Origin: Clonostachys chloroleuca
Lineage: Eukaryota; Ascomycota; Sordariomycetes; Hypocreales; Bionectriaceae
DNA: 64,000 nucleotides
Direction of reading: 5' to 3'
Assembly: GCA_037952775.1 (NCBI GenBank)
Contig: JBANAY010000003.1
Location: forward strand, 8,370,001-8,434,000
The first letter of the stretch is position 1. Every line of letters begins with the position of its first letter. The translations under genes and the position numbers were made by a program. Under the pieces are notes generated by a model. The model was not told the origin of the DNA. It did no database searches and saw only the letters and a program-made list of their open reading frames with translations. Shown here piece by piece: positions 53,437 through 63,224 of this stretch.

Positions 53437-53437
53437 A

Positions 53438-54039
53438 ATACCACGATCCAATCAAGCCACTCAGCCGAACCAAGGGCCAAACTATGACCCTGAGTTCGAG
53501 AGCCATATCGGCGTATATCGAAGGAGGCAACGACTACTAGTTGCCAGAAGCATCCACTTCCGAGCTTCTCGTGCAGACTTTGAGACAATCTGCCGAGCCA
53601 AGCTCAGCAACCCGGACTCAGTCCAATTCTTCTGGCAGGAGGCCAACCACGTGGGGCACACCACCACCGAGGCTGGGCCATGCTTGGGTTTGATACCCGA
53701 GAGAATTGTCGCCTGGCTCAGAGAGAGCTTGTCAACTTCCGGATCCGAAACCGGAATGTAAACATCAGCGTGGCGAGCAGGCGGGCTGTGAGTGGCACTG
53801 ATCGAATCATTTTTATGAGTGATGTTAATGTCTGGATCATAGTCTGCTCCGCCTGATCAATCAACACAAGAATCATCTCTTGCCCAAGCTGGTGCTCCCG
53901 CCAACCCTGGTGTAGCTCCTCCTCCCATGACCACAACCACCACCACCACGGGAGTTGAAGAGACTTCGACTCCCCCCGCCGCCGACATAATGACGGCCTT
54001 GCTGGATTCTTTTGGCCGCCCTTCGGCCCCTCCGTAGGC
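53438..54039 (+). pseudogene. Decayed gene 1: start codon lost, dinucleotide-slip frameshift
   Basis: Two joined coding stretches. The first (53438-53761) reads as ordinary protein with blocks such as E-S-H-I-G-V-Y-R-R-R-Q and R-A-K-L-S-N-P-D-S-V-Q-F-F-W, but starts at ATA (53438-53440) where the splice pattern predicts ATG. An AG-repeat (about 53719-53728) shifts the frame: the next frame continues as L-V-N-F-R-I-R-N-R-N-V-N-I-S-V-A-S-R-R-A up to a GTGAGT donor near 53790. After the acceptor ATCATAG a phase-compatible exon (53850-54039) encodes a Pro/Thr-rich tail ending A-L-L-D-S-F-G-R-P-S-A-P-P-stop. No family recognised. Restoring the frame needs at least two changes, so I call it a pseudogene. 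Confidence 0.5.
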
Positions 54040-54059
54040 CATGACAGACACCGCTCGTT

Positions 54060-54200
54060 TGAGTAGGAAGAGAAAGAAGAAGAAAAAAAGGGGGGAAACC
54101 AACAAAAAGAACACACACACACACACACACACACACAACCAAAAAAAAGAGAAAAACACCCAAAAAAAGAGAAGAAGAAAGGGTGGAGAGAAGAAACGAA
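54060..54200 (+). repeat. Purine-rich tract with (CA)n microsatellite
   Basis: AAG/GA-rich low complexity surrounds a (CA)n run at 54111-54137. It lies just after decayed gene 1 and just before the first tRNA-like repeat copy, the same order seen around 56174-56530. Confidence 0.85.
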
Positions 54201-54224
54201 CGCAAGTTCGTTGTCACTTTGGAT

Positions 54225-54345
54225 GATAGGGGCAACCCTATTTATTCATACTTCTTCATGAGCCCACGCTCTGTTCTTCATGAGCCAATTCTCTGTTCTT
54301 CATGGGCCCACGCCTCTGGGAAGTGAGTTCGATTCTCACCCTGGT
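54225..54345 (+). repeat. Dispersed repeat copy A with tRNA T-arm-like hairpin
   Basis: Shares with the copy at 56388-56531 the strings G-A-G-C-C-C-A-C-G-C-T-C and T-T-C-A-T-G-G-G, then C-C-A-C-G-C-C. It contains GTGAG-TTCGATT-CTCAC at 54323-54339, a perfect 5-base stem with a 7-base loop equal to a tRNA T arm and an exact RNA polymerase III B box. No A box or cloverleaf is visible. Probably a degenerate tRNA-derived SINE-like element. Confidence 0.45.
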
Positions 54346-54940
54346 CGTCTCCCCTTTAGAGAATGGGTTTAACTCCCTCCTACGCTGTATCTCAGCAGCA
54401 TGTTCCGAACAGTCAGATCAGGGGGTTTCAGGTCCAGGATGTTTTTATATGTATACATAACTTGTAGTGTCTCTCTAACGTAGCTAGAGGTGTAGCTAAC
54501 TGTCTGGGTAAATCAACACCGCTGAAGAGATGAGACTACTTGATAAATGTACGGCTTTGTTGAAGGAAATGTGTGATTATGTTGCAAGAAGCATGGTATC
54601 GAAAGAGTCTAGAGGTGCAGAGGAGGGTGGGTGGTTGCGTCCATCACCTCACTCTGGATTGAACCAAGTTTGTTAGGGCGTACTTCGCCTCGCCCTCAGC
54701 CTTCTGAGGCCGCCAATGTGTCACGTCACTCTCTGTTCACTGTGCTCTCAGTCCATTGTAGGAAGGCAGGCACTTGTGTGAGCATTAAGTGAGCATGTCC
54801 CACAAACGCTAATTCGCAACAAATTTCAACACACACTCTCCGTCAACACAGTTGAACCACAAAATTTCTTACAGTACAAGAAGCACAGAATTCAATCGAG
54901 TCCACACGTACACGAGATACGCCCTTAACTCTACATCCGC
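54346..54940. other. Interval within the decayed island
   Basis: No coding signal until an A/C-rich leader from about 54830 that precedes decayed gene 2. Confidence 0.4.
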
Positions 54941-54997
54941 GTAAGTTTCGAACTTCTGTTTCCTCTGCTCTGGTGTCACAAACTAACTTGAACACAG
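54941..54997 (+). other. Leader intron of decayed gene 2
   Basis: 57 bases: GTAAGT donor, CTAAC branch, ACACAG acceptor, ending one base before the ATG at 54999. Confidence 0.75.
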
Positions 54998-54998
54998 A

Positions 54999-56400
54999 AT
55001 GTCTGACAAGGCTATTACGGAGTTGACTGAAGCCACGAAGTCGCTCGCGCTGGAGAATTATGATCTACCAGAAAGCTGGGCAGATGACGAAGAGGACCCC
55101 GGGAGCAACATTAAAAGATTCCTCGCCGACTGGCCCCAATACTAGGAGCGTTTCGAGGCACAGGGCATGCCATCCTACCGTGTCATTAAAGACACATTCG
55201 GGAACACCAGGCTGAGCCTCGTACCTGGCCCAGGCACGATGCTGCTGGCGAAAGTCTTCTGGCCGAAAACAAGGTTGAACTCGTCACCTTGACCCGGGTA
55301 GTAACTGCCGATCAGAATTAAGAGCCACTTCCAGGCCGGAGGGTAATGCAACGTATGCATGGCAATATCCGAGAGGCAGTGGCCTTGGTCATCATCCCCA
55401 AAGCAGAAGTGGCCGACCTTGAGGAAAAGAGCTGGGAAGTCTAGTACCCTCCCGCTCCGGCTCTCGACATACACAAGGGCTATCGAGATGTTCGACCAAA
55501 TCCACCACGCCCTGTGGATGTCATGATGACCGACGAACCTGCTGCGGATACAGATGCTTATCTGGACCGTGGCTATGAATATGTCAGCCGGAACTGGACC
55601 GACGTAAATTGGAAACGTGGTGATCTGATCGGCAAGAATGGGTCAGACCCTGAGACGAAGGCTCAATTAGCATCCTATGCAGCCCCAAACTGCTGGGACA
55701 AGATATCTGAACGCCGCGTCGCCACATCTACTGGTCATGTCCCACACATTGAACGGCCCTCCAATGTCCATCTTGGTTGGGGCGGCTACGATAAATTTCA
55801 GGCTAGCAAGCGGCCGCCAGGTTACCAAAGGCATGGTAGAGAAAGAGGACTGGCCGACTGATATTAACACACCGATCGAGGTTGTTGACGAGTCGGGAGA
55901 GATTGTGCGTACTTGTCACCCTGTTGTGAAACCGCAAGACCTACCTCCTCTCGCTGATCCGCCCGCCACATTGTATGAACTCCTCAATGGGAAAGAAGAA
56001 CGAAAGCAGAAAAAGCTTCCTCAAAGAGTGTACTTCGGTGGCCTGGGACTGGTGGAACTGCGAACTAAACGAATGCAAGTACTTGGGCATGCGGTCTTGA
56101 GCTTTCAATCATGCTAACATAACTGGATTATAGACTCAACTTGATGGGAAACAGGATCCCTATGTGAGCACACACAAAAAAAAAAGAAAAGAAAAAAAAA
56201 GAAAAGCAAAGAAAAGCAAAGCAAAGAAAAGAAAAGAAAAGAGAAGAGAAGAAAAGAGAAGAGAAGAAAAGAGAAGAGAAGAAAAGAGAAGAAAAGAAAA
56301 GAGAAGAAAAGAAAAGAGAAGAAAAGAAAAGAGAAGAAAAGAAAAGAGAAGAAAAGAAAAGAAAAGAAAAGAAAAGAAAACCGAGGCAACTCGGATGTAA
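54999..56400 (+). pseudogene. Decayed gene 2: three internal stops and two frameshifts
   Basis: Starts at ATG 54999 (M-S-D-K-A-I-T-E-L) and reads well for 48 codons to TAG at 55143. Open protein-like sequence continues past it in the same frame, then shifts frame near 55240. TAA at 55319 and TAG at 55442 interrupt the second frame, which then runs cleanly through Y-V-S-R-N-W-T-D-V-N-W-K-R-G-D-L-I-G-K-N. Another shift near 55800 leads to a frame ending with an intron (about 56070-56133, branch GCTAAC, acceptor TTATAG). All three stops are TAR codons that CAR glutamine codons would become by C-to-T change. The last exon runs in frame into the purine repeat and stops at TAA 56398-56400. No family recognised. 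Confidence 0.5.
56174..56380 (+). repeat. (GAAAA)n/(GAGAA)n purine microsatellite
   Basis: About 200 bases of pure A and G on the plus strand. It is in frame with decayed gene 2 and would encode a Lys/Arg/Glu-rich tail of about 70 residues. Such tracts form easily from slippage. Confidence 0.95.
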
Positions 56401-56531
56401 TATACGGAGGCAACTCCTATGTTATATTTCCTTTGCGAGCCCACGCTCCCTCCTTCATGGGTCCACGCCCTCCGATCGATTATCTGGGAAACCCTTTTGG
56501 GGGTAGGTGGGTTCGACTCCCGCATCGACCA
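56388..56531 (+). repeat. Dispersed repeat copy B with tRNA T-arm-like hairpin and CCA-like end
   Basis: Second copy of the element at 54225-54345. GTGGG-TTCGACT-CCCGC at 56507-56523 forms a T-arm-like stem-loop and is followed by ATCGACCA, which resembles the 3' acceptor strand plus CCA-like end of a tRNA. A matching 5' acceptor strand was not found at the right distance. Like copy A it follows a purine tract. Confidence 0.45.
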
Positions 56532-56693
56532 ATTATCAATAATCCCCAGACGATCATACGGTTTGTGGAATATACATCTTCAGGTTCGAGGCTCCTGGTG
56601 GAGAGCCCAACTTTCCTCTATCAAACTATCCATTCCCTACCAAGCGTCATATGTTCTACCTTCGGAGCTCAGTAGCACGTCAGAATCATTGAT

Positions 56694-57020
56694 TGTGAGT
56701 ATCTTCTCTCAAATGCCCATTATCTTATCAACCCTTGCGACTTCACTAAAGGACCATCCCCAGAGAAAAGTTGTTGCAAATGTTACAGAATAACAAAGCA
56801 AGATGTAGAAAACTCTCGACCAGCTGTCATTCGACGTTTCACGCGACGCTTTGAAACTTTTTATGAGTCAGACAACTTCAACGAAGCTTTAATGGAGGCA
56901 AAGTGACCTTTCAGTAAGCTTGAGATACGGTATATCGCAAAACGGGAGCCCGGGCCTTTCTTCATTCATTTCGTGATGAAAGGAGCTGCCCTTGTCATCT
57001 TGGAGTGGAACTATGAATGA
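56694..57020 (+). pseudogene. Decayed gene 3 fragment with one internal TGA
   Basis: An intron-like segment (GTGAGT at about 56694 to CCCCAG at 56763) precedes an open frame reading A-V-I-R-R-F-T-R-R-F-E-T-F-Y-E, then L-M-E-A-K, a TGA at 56904-56906, and P-F-S-K-L-E-I-R-Y-I-A-K on to W-N-Y-E-stop at 57018-57020. Protein-like sequence on both sides of the stop suggests a former single exon; TGG to TGA would explain it. No start codon identified and no family recognised. Confidence 0.4.
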
Positions 57021-57490
57021 GAATCTATGGGAATTTAAAAAGACTCCCGGGGGTCGTTTCATTTCTCATATCACAAAATGAGAAGCTTGCGACGTGCATT
57101 TATATGTCTTAGACTACAGCGTCCCGGTGGTAATTGAAGCCTCATATATGTAAGTTTATCTCCATTTCATTGTCCCTACCCTCATCCAAATGCAACATTG
57201 AGCTATTGTGCGGGGCAGGACCGTTGCCGCTTCTCCATCAACTGCCCATTGCCTGAATCGGGAAAGCTCGGCAGCGTCCAGGCGATCTGCCGAGATCCGC
57301 AAGAAAGAGTTCATTGGAGAAGTGCGGCATCCGCTGCGTTTATTTCTATATCAAACATACATATCATCCATTTACCCATCGCTAATGAGGTGTACGCCCA
57401 CGTAGCCTGCCATTCCCATCTCCATCTCGGTCTCTTTCCCCATCTGGATCTCCCTCTCCCCCCACTGTTCGACTCATCTCCCCCGCCATC
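57021..57490. promoter_or_regulatory. Promoter and leader of the QPRT gene
   Basis: 470 bases. The final 100 bases are C/T-rich (TCCCC-type), a usual fungal leader composition. Confidence 0.55.
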
Positions 57491-58451
57491 ATGACCTCTA
57501 TCCCCATCGCGCAGGGCAACCCTGCCCACCTGCTCCCCCCAAGCTGGAAGACCCAGGTCACGGCATGGCTGGCCGAAGACACCCCGTCCTTTGACTACGG
57601 CGGCTACGTGGTCGGCGAGGGCGAGCGCACCGCGACCCTCTGGGGCAAGTCGGACGGCATCATCGCCGGCCGCCCGTTCTTCGACGAGGTCTTCACCCAG
57701 TGCGGCTGCACCGTCGAGTGGCACGCCCAGGACGGCGACGCCATCGACACGAGCCGCCACGACGGCGGCAAGATGAGGGTGGCCACAGTGCGCGGCCCCG
57801 TCCGCGGCATCCTCCTGGGCGAGCGCGTGGCCCTCAACACGCTGGCCCGGTGCTCCGGCATCGCCACCCGCAGCCACGAGCTGGTCGCGAAGGTCCGCGA
57901 CGCCGGCTACCGCGGCATCCTCGCGGGAACGCGCAAGACCACCCCCGGATTCCGCCTGGTGGAGAAGTACGGCATGCTGGTCGGGGGTGCCGACGCCCAC
58001 AGGCACGACCTCAGCTCCATGGTCATGCTCAAGGACAACCACGTCTGGAGCCGCGGGAGCATCACCGACGCCGTGCGGGCCGCCAAGGCCGTCGCCGGGT
58101 TCAGCGTCAAGGTCGAGGTCGAGGTACAGAGCGAGGCCGAGGCGGACGAGGCCATCGCCGCCGGGGCCGACGTGGTGATGCTGGACAACTTCACGGGCGA
58201 TGGCGTCAAGGTGGCGGCGAGCAGTCTGAAGACGAGGTGGCAGGGGAAGCACCACTTCCTGCTCGAGGTGTCTGGCGGCTTGAGGGTCGACAACGTGGAG
58301 CCGTATGTGTGCAATGGTGAGTTCTGGCGATTACTTCTACGACATACTTTGGTTACTGATGATTCATTGAACAGATGTTGATATCATCTCAACTAGCTCT
58401 ATCCATCAGGGCGTACCTCATATTGACTTTTCGCTAAAAATTGAGCACTGA
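57491..58451 (+). CDS. bna6: Quinolinate phosphoribosyltransferase (decarboxylating)
   Basis: Converts quinolinate and PRPP to nicotinate mononucleotide in de novo NAD synthesis from tryptophan. Two exons (57491-58316 and 58375-58451) give 300 residues; the 58-base intron has a GTGAGT donor, CTGAT branch and ACAG acceptor, and splicing joins YVCN to D-V-D-I-I-S-T-S. Diagnostic motifs are all present: [11 protein letters not shown] (116-126), the catalytic T-R-K-T-T-P-G-F-R (147-155), [15 protein letters not shown] (170-184) and the C-terminal G-V-P-H-I-D-F-S-L. The protein is the usual family length with no gaps. Codon use is very GC-rich at third positions compared with the island upstream. 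The start is the first ATG, just after a C-rich leader. Confidence 0.95.
58317..58374 (+). other. bna6 intron
   Basis: 58 bases, GTGAGT donor, CTGAT branch, AACAG acceptor. Confidence 0.9.
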
Positions 58452-59721
58452 GAAAAGGGATCAGATTATCAATCGTAGACAGAGGAGGCCTCGTGTATCA
58501 TGACTCGTTCATTTCGGTGTGGTAGACAGAACAACACACGGATTGTTCGGAACTAAACATTGCAAAGCTATATTTCAGTCACTTCCATCATATCAAGTAT
58601 CTAAGCGCTTGGTCATCTGAGAAAGCATCCAGGTGGCTAGCTGAGCATATGATCATTGGTCAGATGATGCCGATTCGGAGATTGGCGCTGTCAGATGGCC
58701 AGGTGCAGGGTAGACACTATTGACGGGATGGATGGGAAGCGAGACACACCGGCAGTGATTGGAGGAATGTCAATGAATAATGACGGGTAAATCACCGATT
58801 AGAACCATAGCTTATTTTGGGCTCATTCACTCATAAACTACGTCACTTGTCCACGGTACCCCAGATCGTGTTGGAGTACACCGACAGTAGGCGGTCTGTC
58901 TTACGGCCCGGCAGGTACCGACCTACCTGGCGATGAGGTGCTTGGAAGGATCTAAGCGAATTAGTAATGCGACTTAGACGAATCGCTTGGAATGTGAAGA
59001 CGGCCATGGTTCTTGCCTAGAATGTGCAATTTCTCCCGGGGCTTACTTCACCCACCTAAAGTACCTGTGAATGATGGTGCCAACAGCATCGTGGCCAGCA
59101 GGAAATTAGGTATAGTGCCTCGTTGAGATATAATTATCCTCGTCTAATTTGTATGCAACCCTGCACGCCCTGAGGGGGAGGAATGCAACAGATGAGATGC
59201 AGGTGCTGATGCAACGTCCTCAACCCTGGCCCAGGATTGAGTCAGTCGGAGTCAAACCAGTCAGCGACCAACAGGTCGGGCTGGAGCGGTGATTGATCGA
59301 TCTTGTCATCGTAACAGGCAGCGGGCGGCAGAGGCAACAGGAGCAACAGCACTAGCCGCATCTCGCGCGCCTCAGACGCTGTTCGCTCTTCTCGCAAATC
59401 TCCGACCTCTCCGATGGGCCACCCACCTTTGCTTACCGCCCGTGATCCCCATTTCTTTTTTTCTTGCTCCCCGCGCCCTCTGATCTTGACTCTTGATTCA
59501 CTCGTTTGCCCGTGATGCTCTACTTCTGATCCCTTTGTCCTGTCAAGTACAGATCCCCTACGACCCTCCCCCCTGGTGCTCGCCCTCATCTCGAGATCTG
59601 CTGGGTGCTGGCCAATCACCCACTGCGCGATCCCCCACCCTAGATACCCTCCCGGCGAAACCCTTCCATTCGATCAGATTCAGATTCAATCTACCCCAAG
59701 TTTAACCAAACCAAATCAACC
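58452..59721. other. Interval between bna6 and the Sec14-like gene
   Basis: 1.27 kb containing the bna6 3' region and the promoter and leader of the next gene. The C/T-rich leader starts at about 59380. No coding signal. Confidence 0.5.
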
Positions 59722-61226
59722 ATGACCCACGGTAGCGCAACGGCTCCTCCCCATGTCTCGCGCGTCGCATCGCACACCTCCCACGCCTCGCATGCCGGCG
59801 CCGAGTTTGCCTACCCTCACGGCCATCTCGGTGCCTTGAGCGAACGTGAAGAGGAGGCATTGGCCAAGTTCAAGGTCTTGCTGGAAGAGAAGGGATACTG
59901 GAAGCCAGGCCCCCCGCCGTCGCATGATGACGCAACCCTGCTGTGCGTACCGTTCGCTTGATCTTATTGCGCTCCAATTGACTCGCCTTGAGCTGTTGTC
60001 TTACCGTTACCCCGTTATCGCTGCGTTACCAAGCTTTCTTTCTCGAGCTTGAACTCTGTTCACTAACAAGCTTTTTGCTATCTGCAGCCGTTTCCTGCGC
60101 GCCCGTAGGTGGGTGCCAGAAGATGCCTTTGGCCAGTTCAAGGACACCGAGGATTGGCGCCAAGGCAACGATGTAGATGTGCTCTACAGCACCATCGACC
60201 TCGAGGCCTACGAGCAGTGCCGTCGCCTTGTTCGTGCACCCCGTGACCCTCTCGCGCGCTGGTTAGCAAGACTAATGGAAGCAATAATAGTACCCCCAAT
60301 GGACAGGCCGACGCGACCGCCGTGGTATCCCCCTCTACGTGTTCCAGGTTAAGAACCTGGACCACAAGACCGTCTCCGAGTACGAGAAGCACGGTGCCAA
60401 CAACACATTCTCCGAGGCCAAGACGGACGGCAAGACGCCGCCTAACCTGCTCCGCCTGTTCGCCCTCTACGAGAACCTGACCCGATTCGCCATGCCCCTG
60501 TGCACCGAGCTCAAGGACCGCGAGCACGCCGAGGCCCCCATTACCATGAGCACCAACATCGTCGACATCTCCGGTGTCGGCCTCAAGCAGTTCTGGAACC
60601 TCAAGAACCACATGCAGGCTGCCTCGCAGTTGGCCACCGCCCACTACCCGGAGACCCTGGACCGCATCTTCATCATCGGCGCGCCCTACTTCTTCAGCAC
60701 CGTCTGGGGATGGATCAAGCGCTGGTTCGACCCCATCACCGTATCCAAGATCTTCGTCCTCAGCCACAGCGAGGTCAAGCCCACCCTCGAGAGCTTCATC
60801 GAGCCCCGAAATATCCCTAAGAAGTACGGTGGCGAGTTGGACTACACATTTGGCGAGCTGAGCGTGGCCGATCCTCACTGGGACGGCATTATCACATGGG
60901 AGGACGGCTACAAGTCGTTCCCAGGTGGACCCCTCCTCTGGGAGGACAGCGAGGACGGGAAGTTTATGACTTGTTATGGCTTGGGTGTGAAGGATGGCAA
61001 GAAGAGGAAGGAGAAGATCTGCACCTTGCCCAAGACGTATGAGGCACCCGCCCCGAAGCCGGTCACTAATGGAGTTGCCAAGGAGACAGCGGAGAAGACG
61101 GAAGAAGCTAAGCCTGCTGAGACGGTGATGAACGGAGAGGCTTTGGAGAAGCTCAAGATCAACGACGAGAAGAAGGCTGAGGCTGCGAGCGAGGTGCCCC
61201 AGGCCCAGACTGTCACCGCTGCCTGA
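59722..61226 (+). CDS. Sec14-like CRAL-TRIO lipid-binding protein
   Basis: Three exons (59722-59942, 60088-60229, 60291-61226) give 432 residues. Intron 1 has GTGCGT and CTAAC-type signals; intron 2 uses the rare donor GTTCGT and ATAATAG acceptor and is supported because it joins E-Q-C-R-R-L to Y-P-Q-W-T-G-R-R-D. A CRAL-TRIO-N helical region ending R-F-L-R-A-R-R-W is followed by the lipid-binding CRAL-TRIO domain (about 120-330), with G-I-P-L-Y-V-F and Y-P-E-T-L-D-R-I-F-I-I-G-A-P-Y-F-F. The C-terminal 70 residues are Lys/Glu/Ala-rich and disordered. Proteins of this type transfer or present phosphatidylinositol and similar lipids at Golgi or ER membranes. It is not canonical Sec14 by eye; the exact ligand is unknown. 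Convergent with the phosphatase gene. Confidence 0.85.
59943..60087 (+). other. Sec14-like gene intron 1
   Basis: 145 bases, GTGCGT donor, CACTAACA branch, TGCAG acceptor. Confidence 0.9.
60230..60290 (+). other. Sec14-like gene intron 2 with GTTCGT donor
   Basis: 61 bases, GTTCGT donor (as in cic1), ACTAATG branch, AATAG acceptor, phase 0. Confidence 0.85.
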
Positions 61227-61675
61227 AGTTGACGAGCGCCAGCAGCCGGGTTGGCTGCTTTGAGGGGCACTAACCCACCTATTAACACGAAATTCAACTC
61301 TACATTACATGAATCAGCAAATACCCACGTTTTCATCAAGGCACCAGACGAATCCCCTGGAGAAGTTGATCTCGCCTCCAACGAGAGAGAAAGGGAGAGG
61401 GGAAAAGAGGAGGAAACACGCATGCACAAACGTTATCCATCAGCAATTATTAGTTTGCATAGATCTATAGAAACATCGGCTACCTCGCACATGTCGCGGC
61501 CAAAGATCGTCTGATCACTGCCGTCTAATCTCAAATATATTCTTTATTCCAACTGCTTAAGCAGTCTTTTCTTCCAGTTCCCTCTAGTATTGAAACCAGC
61601 CCCGCTGACAATGGAGATTTAACGTGAAATCAAAATCGCGTGCTTCCTCTGTGCCATTGATGCCAACCCTTTGAC
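61227..61675. other. Convergent 3' region
   Basis: 450 bases between the Sec14-like stop and the phosphatase stop. AT-rich around 61540-61560 with AATATA/TTTATT tracts; no coding signal. Confidence 0.5.
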
Positions 61676-62338
61676 TCACTGCTGTTGCTGCTGGCCGTCA
61701 CCATGCCCCCTCCTCCGCCTCCACTCCTGGATCCCATCCGCGACGGTCCCCCACGACACCCCCTCGCTGACGAGGTGCATCGTCACCCCCAGCGTCTCCG
61801 TGTCCCTATTCCGCGTCTCGTCGTCGAAGAAGAGCATGTCCTCGTACGCGACGCCCGTCCTCCGCTGCAGCGCCTCCATGTGCCGCACCTTGGACCCGGG
61901 ATAGATCTCCGTCCCGCCGTCGAAGGCGTCGAGGGCCCGGCGCTGCCTGCTCTCGGCGCCGAGGGGCAGGTGGAGCAGCTTGAGCAGGTCGCGGGCGAGG
62001 GAGGGCGCCGAGGTGCGCGAGGCGACGGCGAGTTTGGGTCGGTGGGCGGTCCCCAGGTGCGGGAGGGCGTGGAGGATAGGGGCGACGTCGGGGTAGAACG
62101 CGAAGGACTCGCCGAGGCGGTCTGTGGCGGAGGAGTTTTGGGTGTTTGTGGGCTTCAGGGGCGGGGAGACGTGGCAGTCGACCCAGAAGGGCCAGAGGGT
62201 GTAGTCGAGGTCGAAGATGATGAGCTTTGGGAGGGGGAGGGTCGGGTCGCGGAGGGAGGAGGGGAGGGATTCGAGGGTTGCGGGGAGGGAGGGGGTGGAT
62301 GTGCCTGGTGCGGAGGCGCGGGAGAGGCGCCGCGGCAT
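61676..62338 (-). CDS. HAD-family magnesium-dependent phosphatase (MDP-1 type)
   Basis: Single exon of 220 residues from ATG 62338. The nucleophile motif FDLDYTLWP places D43 and D45 as in the HAD D-x-D-x-T signature. A-S-R-T-S (motif II region, Ser/Thr) follows at about residue 107, and the FFDDETRN motif gives the acidic pair that binds magnesium. MDP-1 proteins act on sugar phosphates or protein phosphotyrosine in vitro, and a role in glycation repair has been proposed for the family; the physiological substrate here is inference. The C-terminus is a short poly-Gln run (CAG-type repeat). The start is the first ATG. Strong GC third-position bias. Confidence 0.85.
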   Translation of the reverse strand: MPRRLSRASAPGTSTPSLPATLESLPSSLRDPTLPLPKLIIFDLDYTLWPFWVDCHVSPPLKPTNTQNSSATDRLGESFAFYPDVAPILHALPHLGTAHRPKLAVASRTSAPSLARDLLKLLHLPLGAESRQRRALDAFDGGTEIYPGSKVRHMEALQRRTGVAYEDMLFFDDETRNRDTETLGVTMHLVSEGVSWGTVADGIQEWRRRRGHGDGQQQQQ

Positions 62339-63224
62339 CGTGAGGGAGGTTTGGCTGTTTTGTGTGTTGAGATGATGTTGGTTTGTTTATTTATTGGCGA
62401 TATGATCTGGGTTGTTGTTGTTTGGTGGGGGTTTGGTGGTACAATTGCGACGACGTGGGGGATAAGCGATTGGCGATTGGGAGATGGGCAGGGGCGTTGA
62501 TCGGTGGATGGAGGCTCATCAAAAGCGGCAGCTTTCAGCTACTCTAATATTTATTATGAATTTATTGGCTGCCTGTTTCCAACAGGCAGCAGTAAAGGAC
62601 TCGTGCAAGTTGATCCATGTTGTCTAGGACAAAGGACTGATGCCTAATCAATCAAGGTCTCAACGCTCATCAGGACTTGGTTTCATGAAGGTGTTCTGGG
62701 TAGTAGCACAGTAATGCGTGTAGTGCGGACAACATAAAATGCAATGCTAGACTTGAAACGCCTCTACTGGGTGCATTATTTACTGAAAAATACTATGACC
62801 GAGAGACTACTATAGCTCTCTACCTGGTGGGGCGGATGACGGTTTGAAAATCGAAAGGTTTCGAGAACGAAAGGATTAATCGACGAAAGGTTAAACAACA
62901 ACAGCTTTAAACAACATTGGAGTGATCAAAGTGGCAGTGTGTATCCTACTATCCCCACCACAAGCTATCAGAGAGAGAAATATATAGCCCGCAAATTCTG
63001 AGAATACCAGAGAGCAGTGAACCCAGACCCTCATCGATCCTGACACTGGTACGCGTCTGCCCCCAGCAACAGCTGCACATATTGTGATATCATAACTCTG
63101 AAAAAGACGAGGGGGTTCAAACCCCGAAGTCTTGTTGTCGTCTTGGGACAAGGCAAAAGCAACCCTCACACCAACCAAGAAAGCTTTTCAGCTCCACCCC
63201 TCATTCTCCTTATTTTTTACTTTG
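62339..63224. other. Interval between the phosphatase gene and the membrane-protein gene
   Basis: 885 bases. The left part is the phosphatase promoter; the right part is the 3' untranslated region of the minus-strand membrane protein. A GGGTTCAAACCCC string at 63113-63127 resembles a tRNA B box but lacks a cloverleaf. Confidence 0.5.

Noticed and set aside
55175..55474. 100-codon minus-strand frame within decayed gene 2
   Set aside because: It is antisense to the plus-strand frames, which have a leader intron, an ATG and better continuity on both sides; the minus frame has no ATG or context.
57311..58255. 315-codon frame antisense to bna6
   Set aside because: Shadow of GC-rich codon usage on the opposite strand; QPRT itself is intact and fully conserved.
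63105..63135. GGGTTCAAACCCC string resembling a tRNA T arm
   Set aside because: The stem does not pair as a T arm and no A box, anticodon arm or acceptor stem lies at the right distance.
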